DNA from: Frondihabitans sp. PAMC 28766
GTDB lineage: Bacteria; Actinomycetota; Actinomycetes; Actinomycetales; Microbacteriaceae
DNA: 64,000 nucleotides
Assembly (NCBI RefSeq): GCF_001577365.1
Contig: NZ_CP014513.1
Coordinates: 248,001 to 312,000 of the forward strand
Direction of reading: 5' to 3'
Under the pieces are notes generated by a model. That model was not told the DNA's origin and did not search any database. It saw only the letters and a program-made list of their open reading frames with translations. How positions within the stretch are numbered: position 1 is the stretch's first letter; each line of letters opens with the position of its first letter. The translations under genes and the position numbers were made by a program. Positions 46,585 to 54,982 of the stretch are shown here, one piece after another.

Positions 46585-46615
46585 CAGAAGGCCCGGCCAC
46601 CAGCCGGGCCTTCTG
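46585..46615 (+). terminator. strong hairpin between SDR genes 1 and 2
   Basis: CAGAAGGCCCGGC (46585-46597) and GCCGGGCCTTCTG (46603-46615) pair perfectly around a 5-nt loop. There is no long T-run. It may end or attenuate transcription, or stabilise the upstream message, within the mft locus. Confidence 0.6.
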
Positions 46616-46662
46616 CGTTGCACCTCGCTCCCACCCGGAGCGATGAGAGAAAGGAGAACGCA

Positions 46663-47499
46663 ATGGGGCGTTTGGATGGAAAGGTCGCGTTCGTCACGGG
46701 CGCGGCGAGAGGACAGGGTCGCAGCCATGCGCTGCGGCTGGCCCAAGAGGGCGCCGACATCATCGCCATCGACATCACGGGCCAGATCGACTCGGTGCCG
46801 TACGCGATGTCGACGCCGCAGGATCTCGAGGAGACCGTCAAGCAGATCGAGGCACTGGATCGCCGCATCGTGGCGACCAAGGCCGACGTCCGCGACTTCG
46901 ACCAGGTCAAGGTCGCCGTCGACGACGGGGTGGCGCAGCTCGGTCGCCTCGACATCGTCGCCGCCAACGCCGGGATCTTCAGCTTCGGCACGCTCGAAGA
47001 GCTGTCCGAGACCGAGTTCCGCGACATGATCGACGTCAACCTGATCGGCGTCTGGCACGCCGTCAAGGCGGCCATCCCGCACATCCGTGCGGGCGGCAAG
47101 GGCGGGTCGATCATCCTCACCAGCTCGACCGCGGGGCTCGAGGGCATGAACAACATCGGCCACTACGCCGCCGCCAAGCACGGCGTCGTCGGCCTGATGC
47201 GCACGCTCGCTCTCGAGCTCGGGCCCGAGTTCATCCGGGTCAACAGCGTGCACCCGACCAGCGTCAACACCGACATGATCCAGAACTCGGCGACGTACGC
47301 CCTGTTCGCCCCGGATCTGCCGGAGGCCGAACGGACCAAGGAGACGCTGGGCGGCCGTTTCCAGACGATGAACGTGCTGCCCATCCCGTGGGTCGAGCCG
47401 GTCGACATCTCGAACGCGGTGCTCTGGCTCGCATCCGACGAGTCGCGCTACGTGACCGGAATCACCCTGCCCGTCGACGCCGGCGAGCAGCTCAAATAG
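46663..47499 (+). CDS. mycofactocin-coupled SDR oxidoreductase 2
   Basis: This 278-residue paralogue of its neighbours has TGAARGQGRSHA, ANAGIF, Ser (LTSSTAG) and YAAAK. The mycofactocin insert SVPYAMSTPQDLEETVKQ precedes ALDRRIVATKADVRDF. AAAGGAG precedes ATG 46663 by 6 nt. It differs from SDR 1 in a longer substrate loop (NSATYALFAPDLPEAERTKE). Substrates of the three may differ. Confidence 0.9.
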   Translation: MGRLDGKVAFVTGAARGQGRSHALRLAQEGADIIAIDITGQIDSVPYAMSTPQDLEETVKQIEALDRRIVATKADVRDFDQVKVAVDDGVAQLGRLDIVAANAGIFSFGTLEELSETEFRDMIDVNLIGVWHAVKAAIPHIRAGGKGGSIILTSSTAGLEGMNNIGHYAAAKHGVVGLMRTLALELGPEFIRVNSVHPTSVNTDMIQNSATYALFAPDLPEAERTKETLGGRFQTMNVLPIPWVEPVDISNAVLWLASDESRYVTGITLPVDAGEQLK

Positions 47500-47559
47500 T
47501 CAACCGCGGCGGGTCGCGCCGACCGGCGCGGCCCGCTGTACCTGAGAGGAACGAACGAC

Positions 47560-48387
47560 ATGGGACAACTCGACGGCAAGGTCGCCTTCATCACGGGCGC
47601 CGCCCGCGGGCAAGGGCGGAGCCACGCGATCACGCTGGCCAGAGAGGGTGCGGACATCATCGCCGTCGACGTCTGCAAGCAGGTGGAGACCGTACCGTAC
47701 CCGGGCGCGACGTCCGAAGACCTGCAGGAGACCGTGCGCCAGGTCGAAGCGCTCGACCGGCGGATCGTCGCGTCCGAGGTCGACATCCGCGACTACGCAG
47801 GGCTCAGGAACGCCGTCGACCAGGGCGTCACCGAGCTCGGCCGCCTCGACATCGTCGTCTCGCAGGCCGGCATCTCGACACCCGCGCCGACCCTCGAGAT
47901 GGACGAGGAGACCTGGCAGACGATGATCGACGTCAACCTCACCGGCCAATGGCACACCATCAAGGCGGCGGTGCCGCACATCATCGACGGCGGGCGCGGC
48001 GGCGCCGTCGTCATCACGAGTTCGCTCGCGGCGCTCATCGCCAACGCCAACACGGCGCACTACTCAGCGGCGAAAGCCGGGCTCGTCGGCTTCATGCGCG
48101 TGCTGGCCGTCGAGCTCGCGCCGCAGAGCATCCGCGTCAACACGATCCACCCGACGACGGTCAACACCGACATGATCCTCAACGAGCCGACCTACAAGCT
48201 CTTCCGGCCCGACCTCGAGAACCCGACGCGCGAGGACTTCGAGGTGGCAGCGCTGACGCTGAACAAGTTGCCGATCGCCGGGGTCGAGCCGATCGACATC
48301 TCCAACGCGGTGCTCTACCTCGTCGGCGACTCCGGGCGCTACGTGACGGGTACGACCCACGTGGTCGACGCGGGTGGCCAGCTGTGA
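47560..48387 (+). CDS. mycofactocin-coupled SDR oxidoreductase 3
   Basis: This 275-residue SDR has TGAARGQGRSHA, VSQAGIS (Gln in place of the usual Asn in the N-A-G motif), Ser in ITSSLAAL and YSAAK. The insert TVPYPGATSEDLQETVRQ, then VEALDRRI, marks it as mycofactocin-coupled. GAGAGG lies before the ATG. Its stop overlaps the MoxR start by 4 nt (GTGA), so the ATPase is translated with it. Confidence 0.9.
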   Translation: MGQLDGKVAFITGAARGQGRSHAITLAREGADIIAVDVCKQVETVPYPGATSEDLQETVRQVEALDRRIVASEVDIRDYAGLRNAVDQGVTELGRLDIVVSQAGISTPAPTLEMDEETWQTMIDVNLTGQWHTIKAAVPHIIDGGRGGAVVITSSLAALIANANTAHYSAAKAGLVGFMRVLAVELAPQSIRVNTIHPTTVNTDMILNEPTYKLFRPDLENPTREDFEVAALTLNKLPIAGVEPIDISNAVLYLVGDSGRYVTGTTHVVDAGGQL

Positions 48388-49352
48388 CCAGCGGGCAACA
48401 GGCCGACGCGCGACCGGCGCACGGCGCTGGCGGGCAGTCGACCTCGGACCGGCGCGGAGGCGCGACGCGCGGCCGGATCGCGGCGCACCTCGTCGGTCGC
48501 GAGCGCGAGCTCGAGCTGGCTCTCGCCGCGGTAGGGGCCGGTCGCGACCTGATCCTGGAGGGCCCTCCCGGCACCAGCAAGACGACGATGCTCAAGGCGA
48601 TCACCGAGGAGTGGGGCATCCCGCTCTTCTTCGTCGAGGGCAACGCCGACCTGACCGCGGCGAAACTCGTCGGCCACCACAACCCGGCGCGTGTGCTGAA
48701 AGAGGATTACAGCGCCGACACGTTCGTGCCCGGCCCGCTGGCCCTCGCCATGGAGAACGGCGGCTTCTTGTACATCGAGGAGTTCAACCGCGCCCCCGAA
48801 GACACCCTCAACACGCTTCTCACGGCGATGGCCGACCGGCAGATCGAGGTGCCCCGCGTCGGTCTCATCAGGGCCGAGCCGACCTTCCGCGTGATCGCGT
48901 CGATGAACCCGTTCGACAACGTCGGCACCACGAGACTGTCGACGAGCGTCAGCGACCGCCTCAACCGCATCGTGGTCGGTTACCAGGATGCCGAGGCCGA
49001 AGAGGGCATCGTCCGCCTGCGCTCGCATCTCGAGGGGGCTTTGGGTGACCGCATCGTCGTCGATGCCGTGGCCGTCACCCGCGCCACGCGCACCCACCCC
49101 GACGTGCGGCAGGGCTCGAGTGTCCGCGGGGCCATCGACTGCGCTCTCATCACCGACGAGCTGTCGGCCCTGCGAGACCTCACCGACCCCCTCGACGAGC
49201 GCTACCCCGAGACGTTCTTCGACGCCATGGTCGTCTCGCTGTCGGGCCGCATCCACCTCGACGAGGCCGCCGAGACGACGGCAGAGCGGGTGATCCGAGA
49301 GATCTGGGAGGACCACTTCGTGCTCGAGCCGGCCCGGGCCGAGCCCGGCTGA
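48384..49352 (+). CDS. MoxR-family AAA+ ATPase within the mycofactocin locus
   Basis: This 322-residue ATPase has Walker A LEGPPGTSKTTML (about residue 55), Walker B FLYIEEFNRAPEDTLNTLLTAMADRQIEVP and sensor VIASMNPFDNVGTTRLSTSVSDRLNRI. MoxR proteins with VWA partners assist late assembly of enzymes, classically methanol dehydrogenase. It starts at GTG 48384, coupled to SDR 3. Its stop is in the same frame as the following VWA gene, with 105 open nt between. Confidence 0.85.
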   Translation: MTSGQQADARPAHGAGGQSTSDRRGGATRGRIAAHLVGRERELELALAAVGAGRDLILEGPPGTSKTTMLKAITEEWGIPLFFVEGNADLTAAKLVGHHNPARVLKEDYSADTFVPGPLALAMENGGFLYIEEFNRAPEDTLNTLLTAMADRQIEVPRVGLIRAEPTFRVIASMNPFDNVGTTRLSTSVSDRLNRIVVGYQDAEAEEGIVRLRSHLEGALGDRIVVDAVAVTRATRTHPDVRQGSSVRGAIDCALITDELSALRDLTDPLDERYPETFFDAMVVSLSGRIHLDEAAETTAERVIREIWEDHFVLEPARAEPG

Positions 49353-49457
49353 AGAGCCGTCGAGGCCGACTCCCCCATCCAGCGGAAGACGTCGACCCCG
49401 TCTCCGAACGCCCGGCCCCTGGCCCGGAAGCCCAAACAGCTCGACCAGGATCCGACG

Positions 49458-50333
49458 GTGTTCGACGCCGTCGCCGGCCCCGGCGGTCTGGCGCTGCGCC
49501 CGCAGCCCGGCAGAGCGGGCACGGCGAAGAAGCGCCCGGAGGGGTCGGGGGCCGGCTTCACCGATGATCCTGCCGACCTCGTGCCCCTCGATGACGAGGC
49601 GGCTTCGATCGAGCCGGAGGTGCGCGAGCGCGCCCGGGCGATCGCCGCGCGGTTGTCGGTGCCGAAACCGAAGGCCGACTCGACGGCGAGGCGCGGAGGC
49701 GGCGACGTGATGAGCCTCCCGTTCGCCGACGGCAGCGACGAGATCGACCTCGACGCGACCATCGAGGTGCTCGCCGAGAAGCCGATGCCCGAAGACGAAG
49801 ACATCATCGTGCGCGAGCGTGTCCGCACCAAGCGGTCGGTCGTGCTGGCCGTCGACGTCTCGGGGTCGATGAAGGGCGAGCGGATCCGCACGGCGGCGGC
49901 GACCGTCGGCGCCCTCGCGGCCGAGCTCGAGCAGGACGCCCTCGGGGTGATCGCCTTCTGGTCGGATGCCGCCGTGCTGCTCGAGCTGGGCAGCCGAATC
50001 GAGCCGATGGCCCTGCTCGACCAGATGCTGAGGATCCCGGCGCGAGGCCTGACGAACGTCGGGTTCCCGCTGTCGATCGCGGTCAACCAGCTGGCGGGAG
50101 TGCCGCAGCGCGACGCGCGGGTGATCCTGCTCTCGGACTGCGTGCACAACGCCGGGCCCGACCCTCGGCCGATCGCAGCGCACCTGCCGCGGCTCGACGT
50201 GCTGCTCGACACGAGCGGCGAGAAGGACCTCGAGCTGGGGCGGGAGCTGGCGCGCATCGGGCGCGGCGTCTTTCGGCCGATCCGCACGTTCCACGACGTC
50301 GCCCCGGCGCTGAGTGCGCTCTTCCGAGCATGA
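49458..50333 (+). CDS. VWA-domain protein, partner of the MoxR ATPase
   Basis: At least 291 residues. The C-terminal half is a VWA domain with MIDAS motif LAVDVSGSMKGE and LLSDCVHNAG. The N-terminal half is charged and low-complexity. The start is uncertain: GTG 49458 is the first usual start codon and has no ribosome binding site, while the frame is open back to the MoxR stop (49350-49352) with protein-like sequence. The true protein may begin at a rare codon nearer 49353. It is tied to MoxR by position. Confidence 0.78.
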   Translation: MFDAVAGPGGLALRPQPGRAGTAKKRPEGSGAGFTDDPADLVPLDDEAASIEPEVRERARAIAARLSVPKPKADSTARRGGGDVMSLPFADGSDEIDLDATIEVLAEKPMPEDEDIIVRERVRTKRSVVLAVDVSGSMKGERIRTAAATVGALAAELEQDALGVIAFWSDAAVLLELGSRIEPMALLDQMLRIPARGLTNVGFPLSIAVNQLAGVPQRDARVILLSDCVHNAGPDPRPIAAHLPRLDVLLDTSGEKDLELGRELARIGRGVFRPIRTFHDVAPALSALFRA

Positions 50334-50353
50334 CACTCCCCCTTCCCCTCCAG

Positions 50354-50368
50354 TGGCACTCGGTGCCA
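50354..50368. promoter_or_regulatory. putative MftR operator upstream of mftD
   Basis: TGGCAC-TCG-GTGCCA is a perfect 6-bp dyad, and ATAATGGG follows, in which CATAAT overlaps as a possible -10. It matches the palindrome in the mftR-mftA region (GGCACT-GGTGCCA core). That suggests mftDEF has its own promoter under the same repressor. Confidence 0.6.
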
Positions 50369-50425
50369 TAATGGGATCAGCACACGGCGGTGCAGCCGCG
50401 GTGCACGAACGAGAGTGAGGGCCCG

Positions 50426-51694
50426 ATGGCCAGAAACCCATGGTTCGAGACGGTGGCAGAAGCTCAGCGCCGAGCCAAGAAGCAGCTTCCCAGTTCGGTC
50501 TACGGAGCCCTCGTGGCCGGGTCCGAGCGAGGTCTGACGATCGACGACAACATCGGGGCCTTCTCCGAGTTGGGCTTCGCGCCCCACGTCGTCGGCCACA
50601 AAGCCGAGCGCGACCTGTCGACCACCGTGCTCGGCATCCCGATCGACTTCCCCGTCATCATCTCGCCGACCGGCGTGCAGGCGGTGCACCCCGACGGCGA
50701 GGTCGCCGTCGCCCGTGCGGCCAAGTCGCGCGGCACGATCATGGGCCTGTCGTCGTTCGCGTCGAAGCCCATCGAAGACGTCGCCGCCGCCAACCCGAAC
50801 ACGTTCTTCCAGATGTACTGGACGGGCACCCGCGAGCAGATGATCCAGCGCATGGACCGCGCTCGCGCCGCCGGTGCCAAAGCGCTCATCTCGACGCTCG
50901 ACTGGTCGTTCTCGAACGGCCGTGACTGGGGCAGCCCACAGATCCCCGACAAGCTCGACCTCAAGACGATGATCAAGTTCGCGCCGAACGTGCTGCCGCA
51001 CCCGGCGTGGCTGCTGCGGTTCGCGAAAGACCGCAAACTGCCCGACCTGACCACCCCCAACCTCAAGCCCCTCGGCGGTGACGCCCCGACGTTCTTCGGC
51101 GCGTACTACGAGTGGATGCAGACGCCGCCGCCCACCTGGGAGGACGTCGCCTGGCTCAAGAAGGAGTGGGGTGGCCCGCTCGTGCTCAAGGGGGTCAGCC
51201 GCGTCGACGACGCCCGCCGCGCGATCGACGCCGGGGTCGACGCCATCTCGGTGTCGAATCACGGCGGCAACAACCTCGACACCACGCCGGCCACGATCCG
51301 CATGCTGCCCTCGGTCGTCGAGGCGATCGACGGCCAGATCGAGGTCTACCTCGACGGCGGCATCCGCCGCGGCGGCGACGTCGCGAAGGCGCTGGCGCTC
51401 GGCGCTCGGGCCGTGCTCATCGGCCGCGCGTACCTCTGGGGCCTCGCCGCCAACGGCCAGGCCGGCGTCGAGAACGTCCTCGACATCCTGAAGGGCGGCC
51501 TCGACTCGGCCGTGCTCGGCACCGGGCATGCCTCGGTGCACGAGCTGTCTCGCGACGACCTCGTGATCCCCGACGGTTTCACGCGCACGCTCGGCGGCTC
51601 GGCAGTCAACGCCGCAGCGACGAGCGGAGCCACGGCCGGCGGCCGCCCGTCGACGACGAAGACGACCCCGCGCACGAAAGACCCGATCGGGTAG
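50426..51694 (+). CDS. mftD: mycofactocin FMN-dependent dehydrogenase MftD
   Basis: This 422-residue protein is of the alpha-hydroxyacid oxidase/lactate dehydrogenase fold. FMN-site segments are PVIISPTGVQAVHPDGE, TLDWSFSNGRDWG, PLVLKGVSRVDDA, ISVSNHGGNNLD and VYLDGGIRRGGDVAKAL, with RAYLWGLAANGQAG near the end. MftD oxidatively deaminates the Val-Tyr-derived intermediate to give pre-mycofactocin. GTGAGGG precedes ATG 50426. mftE follows 10 nt later. Confidence 0.93.
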   Translation: MARNPWFETVAEAQRRAKKQLPSSVYGALVAGSERGLTIDDNIGAFSELGFAPHVVGHKAERDLSTTVLGIPIDFPVIISPTGVQAVHPDGEVAVARAAKSRGTIMGLSSFASKPIEDVAAANPNTFFQMYWTGTREQMIQRMDRARAAGAKALISTLDWSFSNGRDWGSPQIPDKLDLKTMIKFAPNVLPHPAWLLRFAKDRKLPDLTTPNLKPLGGDAPTFFGAYYEWMQTPPPTWEDVAWLKKEWGGPLVLKGVSRVDDARRAIDAGVDAISVSNHGGNNLDTTPATIRMLPSVVEAIDGQIEVYLDGGIRRGGDVAKALALGARAVLIGRAYLWGLAANGQAGVENVLDILKGGLDSAVLGTGHASVHELSRDDLVIPDGFTRTLGGSAVNAAATSGATAGGRPSTTKTTPRTKDPIG

Positions 51695-51704
51695 CGTCGC
51701 CGCT

Positions 51705-52418
51705 ATGACAGCCTCCTCCCCCGGCTGGACCGAGCTCGCGAAGGCCTCCTGGCCCGAGATCCCCGTCGATCCGGTCGTCCTGATCCCCACCGGGTCGACC
51801 GAGCAGCACGGGCCGCACCTGCCGTTCGACACCGACAGCGTCGTGGCCCGTGCGGTCGCGACCGGCGTGGCGGCCGCCCTCCCGGGGCAGGTCGTCGTCG
51901 CGCCCACGATCCCCTTCGGGGCGAGCGGCGAGCACGCCGACTTCCCCGGCACGGTGTCGATCGGGCACGAAGCGCTGCACTCGCTGCTGGTCGAGACCGT
52001 GCGATCGCTCGACCTCTGGGCGGGGCGCATCGTGTTCGTGAACGGGCACGGCGGCAACGTGGTCACCGTGCGCCGAGTCGTCGACGAGATGCAGACCGAG
52101 GGCCACTCGGTCGACTGGGCGCCCTGCGTCCTGCCGGGCGGTGATGCGCACGCGGGCCGGACCGAGACGTCGCTGATGCTGCACCTGCGGCCGAACGACG
52201 TGCGACTCGACCTCGCGGTACCGGGCGATTCGACGCCGATGCGCGAGCTGCTTCCGCGCCTGATGCGAGGCGGCGTGCGCGCGGTCTCACCCAACGGCAT
52301 CCTGGGCGACCCGACGGGGGCGTCGGCCGCGGAGGGCCGCGCCTTCCTTGCGACAATGGTCGACGGCGTGGTCGGCAGGATCAGCGCGTCGGCCGCGAGC
52401 GATGCGACGTCTCGCTGA
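51705..52418 (+). CDS. mftE: mycofactocin peptidase MftE (creatininase family)
   Basis: This 237-residue metallopeptidase has creatininase-family metal sites in PTGSTEQHGPHLPFDTDS (Glu, His, Asp), VNGHGGNVVTVRRV and GGDAHAGRTETSLML. It cuts the modified MftA to free the C-terminal Val-Tyr-derived core. Its last 17 nt overlap mftF. Confidence 0.93.
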   Translation: MTASSPGWTELAKASWPEIPVDPVVLIPTGSTEQHGPHLPFDTDSVVARAVATGVAAALPGQVVVAPTIPFGASGEHADFPGTVSIGHEALHSLLVETVRSLDLWAGRIVFVNGHGGNVVTVRRVVDEMQTEGHSVDWAPCVLPGGDAHAGRTETSLMLHLRPNDVRLDLAVPGDSTPMRELLPRLMRGGVRAVSPNGILGDPTGASAAEGRAFLATMVDGVVGRISASAASDATSR

Positions 52419-53859
52419 CGTGGGGGTGGGCCTCCCAGTGCCGCCCACCGGCCTGGACGCGACGCTGCCGATCGGCTTCACCGTGCGCCTCGGCCACGGC
52501 GTGCGCGTCGCCGACGGCGGGCAGACGCTCATCGGCGGGGCTCCCACCCGCGTGCTCTACCTCAGGCCCAAGGCTGCCCGCCTGCTCGACGACGGCACCC
52601 TGACCGTGCAGGATGCCGGGACGCGAACCCTGGTCGACCGGCTCCTCGACGCCGGGATGGCCGACCCGATCGTCTCGACGCTCACCGGCCCGCCAGCCTC
52701 CGATGTCACGTTCGTGACCCCCGTCTACAGTCGGCCGCGCGAGCTGGACCGGCTGCTGTCGAGCCTTCCTGCGGGGTCGCCCGTGATCGTGGTCGACGAC
52801 GTCTCGCCCGACCGTGCCGAGATCATGGCCGTCGCGGCACGGCACGGGGCGACGTTCTTGCCGCGCGACACGAACGGCGGCCCGGCGGCCGGCCGCAACG
52901 ACGGGCTACGGCACGCGACGACACCGTTCGTCGCCTTCGTCGACACCGACGTGGTGCTGCAGCCCGACACGATCAAGGCGATGCTCGGCCACTTCGCCGA
53001 CCCCCGTGTCGCCCTGGTGGCGCCGCGGGTGCAGGGGCTTCGTGACGACGCCGGGCTGAACTGGATCGGCCGCTACGAGCAGGCCCGCTCGTCTCTCGAC
53101 CTCGGCCCGTACCCGGCCCTCGTGCGACAGCGGTCGCCCGTCGCCTGGGTGCCGGCGACCTTTCTGATCGGTCGGGCGGCGGCTCTGGGCGACGGGTTCA
53201 GCGTCGAAATGCGGGAGGGCGAAGACGTCGACTTCGTGTGGCGGCTCGCGAACCGCGGCTGGCGCATCCGGTACGAACCCTCGGCGGGGGTGTGGCACGA
53301 GCACCGCCAGCGGGCCGTGGCGTGGCTCAGCCGGAAGGCCCTCTACGGCAGCTCGGCGACTCCGCTCGGCCGGCGGCACGGGGCCGACATCGCCCCCGCG
53401 ATCCTGGCGCCCTGGAACATCGGCGTCATCGCCGCCCTGCTCGCCCAGCGGCGGTGGTCGGTGCCCGTCGCGGTCGGCATCGCCGGGGTGACCGCATGGC
53501 GGGTGTCGCGCAAGCTCGCGCGCAGCGAGCACCCCGTGCAGCAGGCCGCCCGGCTGACGGTCTCGGGCGTCGGGTCGTCGCTCGCGCAGACGACGGCACT
53601 GCTCGTGCGGCACTGGTGGCCTCTCGCCGTCGTCGCGTCGATCTTCTCGCCGCGCATCCGGCGAGCGCTGATCGTGTCGGCCGTGGTCGATGCGGGCATC
53701 GAGTGGGTGCGGCTGACGCCCGACCTCGACCCGGTGCGCTTCGGCCTGGCGCGGCGCCTCGACGACCTTGCCTACGGGGCAGGCGTCTGGTGGTCGGCTC
53801 TGAAGGGCCGGTCGCTTCGCGGGGTGCTGCCGCACGTCTCGCGCCGCGGCGAGCACTGA
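52402..53859 (+). CDS. mftF: mycofactocin glycosyltransferase MftF
   Basis: This 485-residue protein has an N-terminal MftF-specific part (residues ~1-95) and a family 2 glycosyltransferase domain: VTFVTPVYSRPRELDRLL, VIVVDDVSPD, DTNGGPAAGRNDGL, VAFVDTDVVL (D-x-D) and REGEDVDFVWRL (catalytic Asp). C-terminal hydrophobic segments suggest membrane contact. It adds beta-1,4-linked glucose units to the cofactor. ATG 52402 lies inside mftE's end, so translation is coupled. Confidence 0.93.
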   Translation: MRRLADVGVGLPVPPTGLDATLPIGFTVRLGHGVRVADGGQTLIGGAPTRVLYLRPKAARLLDDGTLTVQDAGTRTLVDRLLDAGMADPIVSTLTGPPASDVTFVTPVYSRPRELDRLLSSLPAGSPVIVVDDVSPDRAEIMAVAARHGATFLPRDTNGGPAAGRNDGLRHATTPFVAFVDTDVVLQPDTIKAMLGHFADPRVALVAPRVQGLRDDAGLNWIGRYEQARSSLDLGPYPALVRQRSPVAWVPATFLIGRAAALGDGFSVEMREGEDVDFVWRLANRGWRIRYEPSAGVWHEHRQRAVAWLSRKALYGSSATPLGRRHGADIAPAILAPWNIGVIAALLAQRRWSVPVAVGIAGVTAWRVSRKLARSEHPVQQAARLTVSGVGSSLAQTTALLVRHWWPLAVVASIFSPRIRRALIVSAVVDAGIEWVRLTPDLDPVRFGLARRLDDLAYGAGVWWSALKGRSLRGVLPHVSRRGEH

Positions 53860-53928
53860 CCTCTCACGACGCAGGGTGCGTTTTCGGCGGTGCGACGGGC
53901 CGAGCGGGTGGTCGGGGTGGTCGACTGC

Positions 53929-54291
53929 TCAGACGAGCGCGAGGATGAGGCCGGCGGCGATGAGGATCACGGCGGTGACGACGTGGATGCTCACGGCCTG
54001 GCGGAGGCTTCCGCCGTTGGTGACGACGATGATGGCGTCGCCGATGGGGGTGATGGCGGCGGTGACGAGGGCCCAGCCGAAGACGTGCGGGCCACCGACG
54101 AGCAGGACGACGAGCGGCACGATACCGGAGGTGATGTCGCGGACGCCTTTGATGCTCGTGAGGGCGCGGATGCGGTCTTCGGTGACACCGAAGCCCGCCA
54201 GGGCGACTTTCGGCGCCAGGAGGAAGCGGGCACCGATGAAGAGGATGAAGAGGCAGCCGGCGACGGCGACGAGGAGAGCGGCGATGGTCAT
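53929..54291 (-). CDS. DUF4267-family small membrane protein
   Basis: This ~120-residue protein has four hydrophobic helices (IAALLVAVAGCLFILFIGARF, GIVPLVVLLVGG, FGWALVTAAITPIGDAIIVV, VVTAVILIAAGLILALV). It matches the DUF4267 pattern, with RALTSIKGVRDITSGI between helices 1 and 2. Function is unknown. ATG 54291 has GAAAGG upstream. Divergent TetR gene 54399 and palindromes between them suggest it is that regulator's target. Confidence 0.78.
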   Translation of the reverse strand: MTIAALLVAVAGCLFILFIGARFLLAPKVALAGFGVTEDRIRALTSIKGVRDITSGIVPLVVLLVGGPHVFGWALVTAAITPIGDAIIVVTNGGSLRQAVSIHVVTAVILIAAGLILALV

Positions 54292-54311
54292 GAGGTGGAA
54301 CCTTTCGGATT

Positions 54312-54391
54312 CGTTATCTAGCAACGTTCGCTAACGAAGCTAGCACAGAGTGGACGATCCGCCTACCGTCGTTACGTAACCCTGCTAGAAT
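54312..54391. promoter_or_regulatory. divergent promoter/operator region for DUF4267 gene and TetR gene
   Basis: Elements: CGTTA/TAACG arms around TAGCAACGTTCGCTA (54312-54336); palindrome GTTACGTAAC (54371-54380); and -10 TAGAAT (54386-54391) whose +1 would fall on ATG 54399. Repeated CGTTA words suggest a TetR operator covering both promoters. Confidence 0.5.
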
Positions 54392-54398
54392 GTTTTTC

Positions 54399-54932
54399 AT
54401 GAGCCCACGCCCCGCCCCGGACCTCGACCTCCGACGCGACCAGATCACTCGGGCGGCACGCGGCATCGCCGAGGCGGAGGGGTGGCCTGCTGTGACCATG
54501 CGCCGGCTCGCCACCGAGATCGGCGTCACCCAGCCGGTGCTGTACTCGGCGTTCGCGGCAGGTCGCCAGGCCGTCGTCGACGCGGTCGCCGTCGCCGGGT
54601 TCTCGGCGATCGCAGCCGCCCTCGAGGCCGTCGAAGCCGAGCCGCTCGCCCGAATGCGCGCCTACCTCGACTTCGCGTTCGGGCAGCCGCAGGTCTACGA
54701 GGCGATGTTCTCGATGCCGTCGGGGCTGGCGTTCGGAGGCGGCGGCGGCCCTGAGCCGCTGCTCCGCGCTTTCACCGCGATCGAGGCGGCCTTCCCAGGC
54801 AACGACGGTGTCACGGCCGAGGTCGCCTGGGCTGCCCTTCACGGCCTCGCGACTCTCCAGATCGGCGGCCGCCTTCCCCGGGCGCAAGCCGAAGCCCGTC
54901 TCCTGGACGCTCATCGGATGTTGACCCGATAG
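54399..54932 (+). CDS. TetR-family transcriptional regulator
   Basis: This ~177-residue regulator has the helix-turn-helix ITRAARGIAEAEGWPAVTM then RRLATEIGVTQPVLYSAF. The C-terminal domain resembles the WHG (TetR_C) type (YEAMFSMPSGLAF, WAALHGLATLQIGGRLP). The start MSPRPAP at 54399 is preferred: TAGAAT lies 7 nt before it, giving a leaderless message. An in-frame ATG at 54390 overlaps that -10. It probably controls the divergent DUF4267 gene and itself. Confidence 0.82.
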   Translation: MSPRPAPDLDLRRDQITRAARGIAEAEGWPAVTMRRLATEIGVTQPVLYSAFAAGRQAVVDAVAVAGFSAIAAALEAVEAEPLARMRAYLDFAFGQPQVYEAMFSMPSGLAFGGGGGPEPLLRAFTAIEAAFPGNDGVTAEVAWAALHGLATLQIGGRLPRAQAEARLLDAHRMLTR

Positions 54933-54982
54933 CCGGCCGGAGCCCGATCGACGCGTCTCTGACCGCACTCGTGCCCGTGCCG

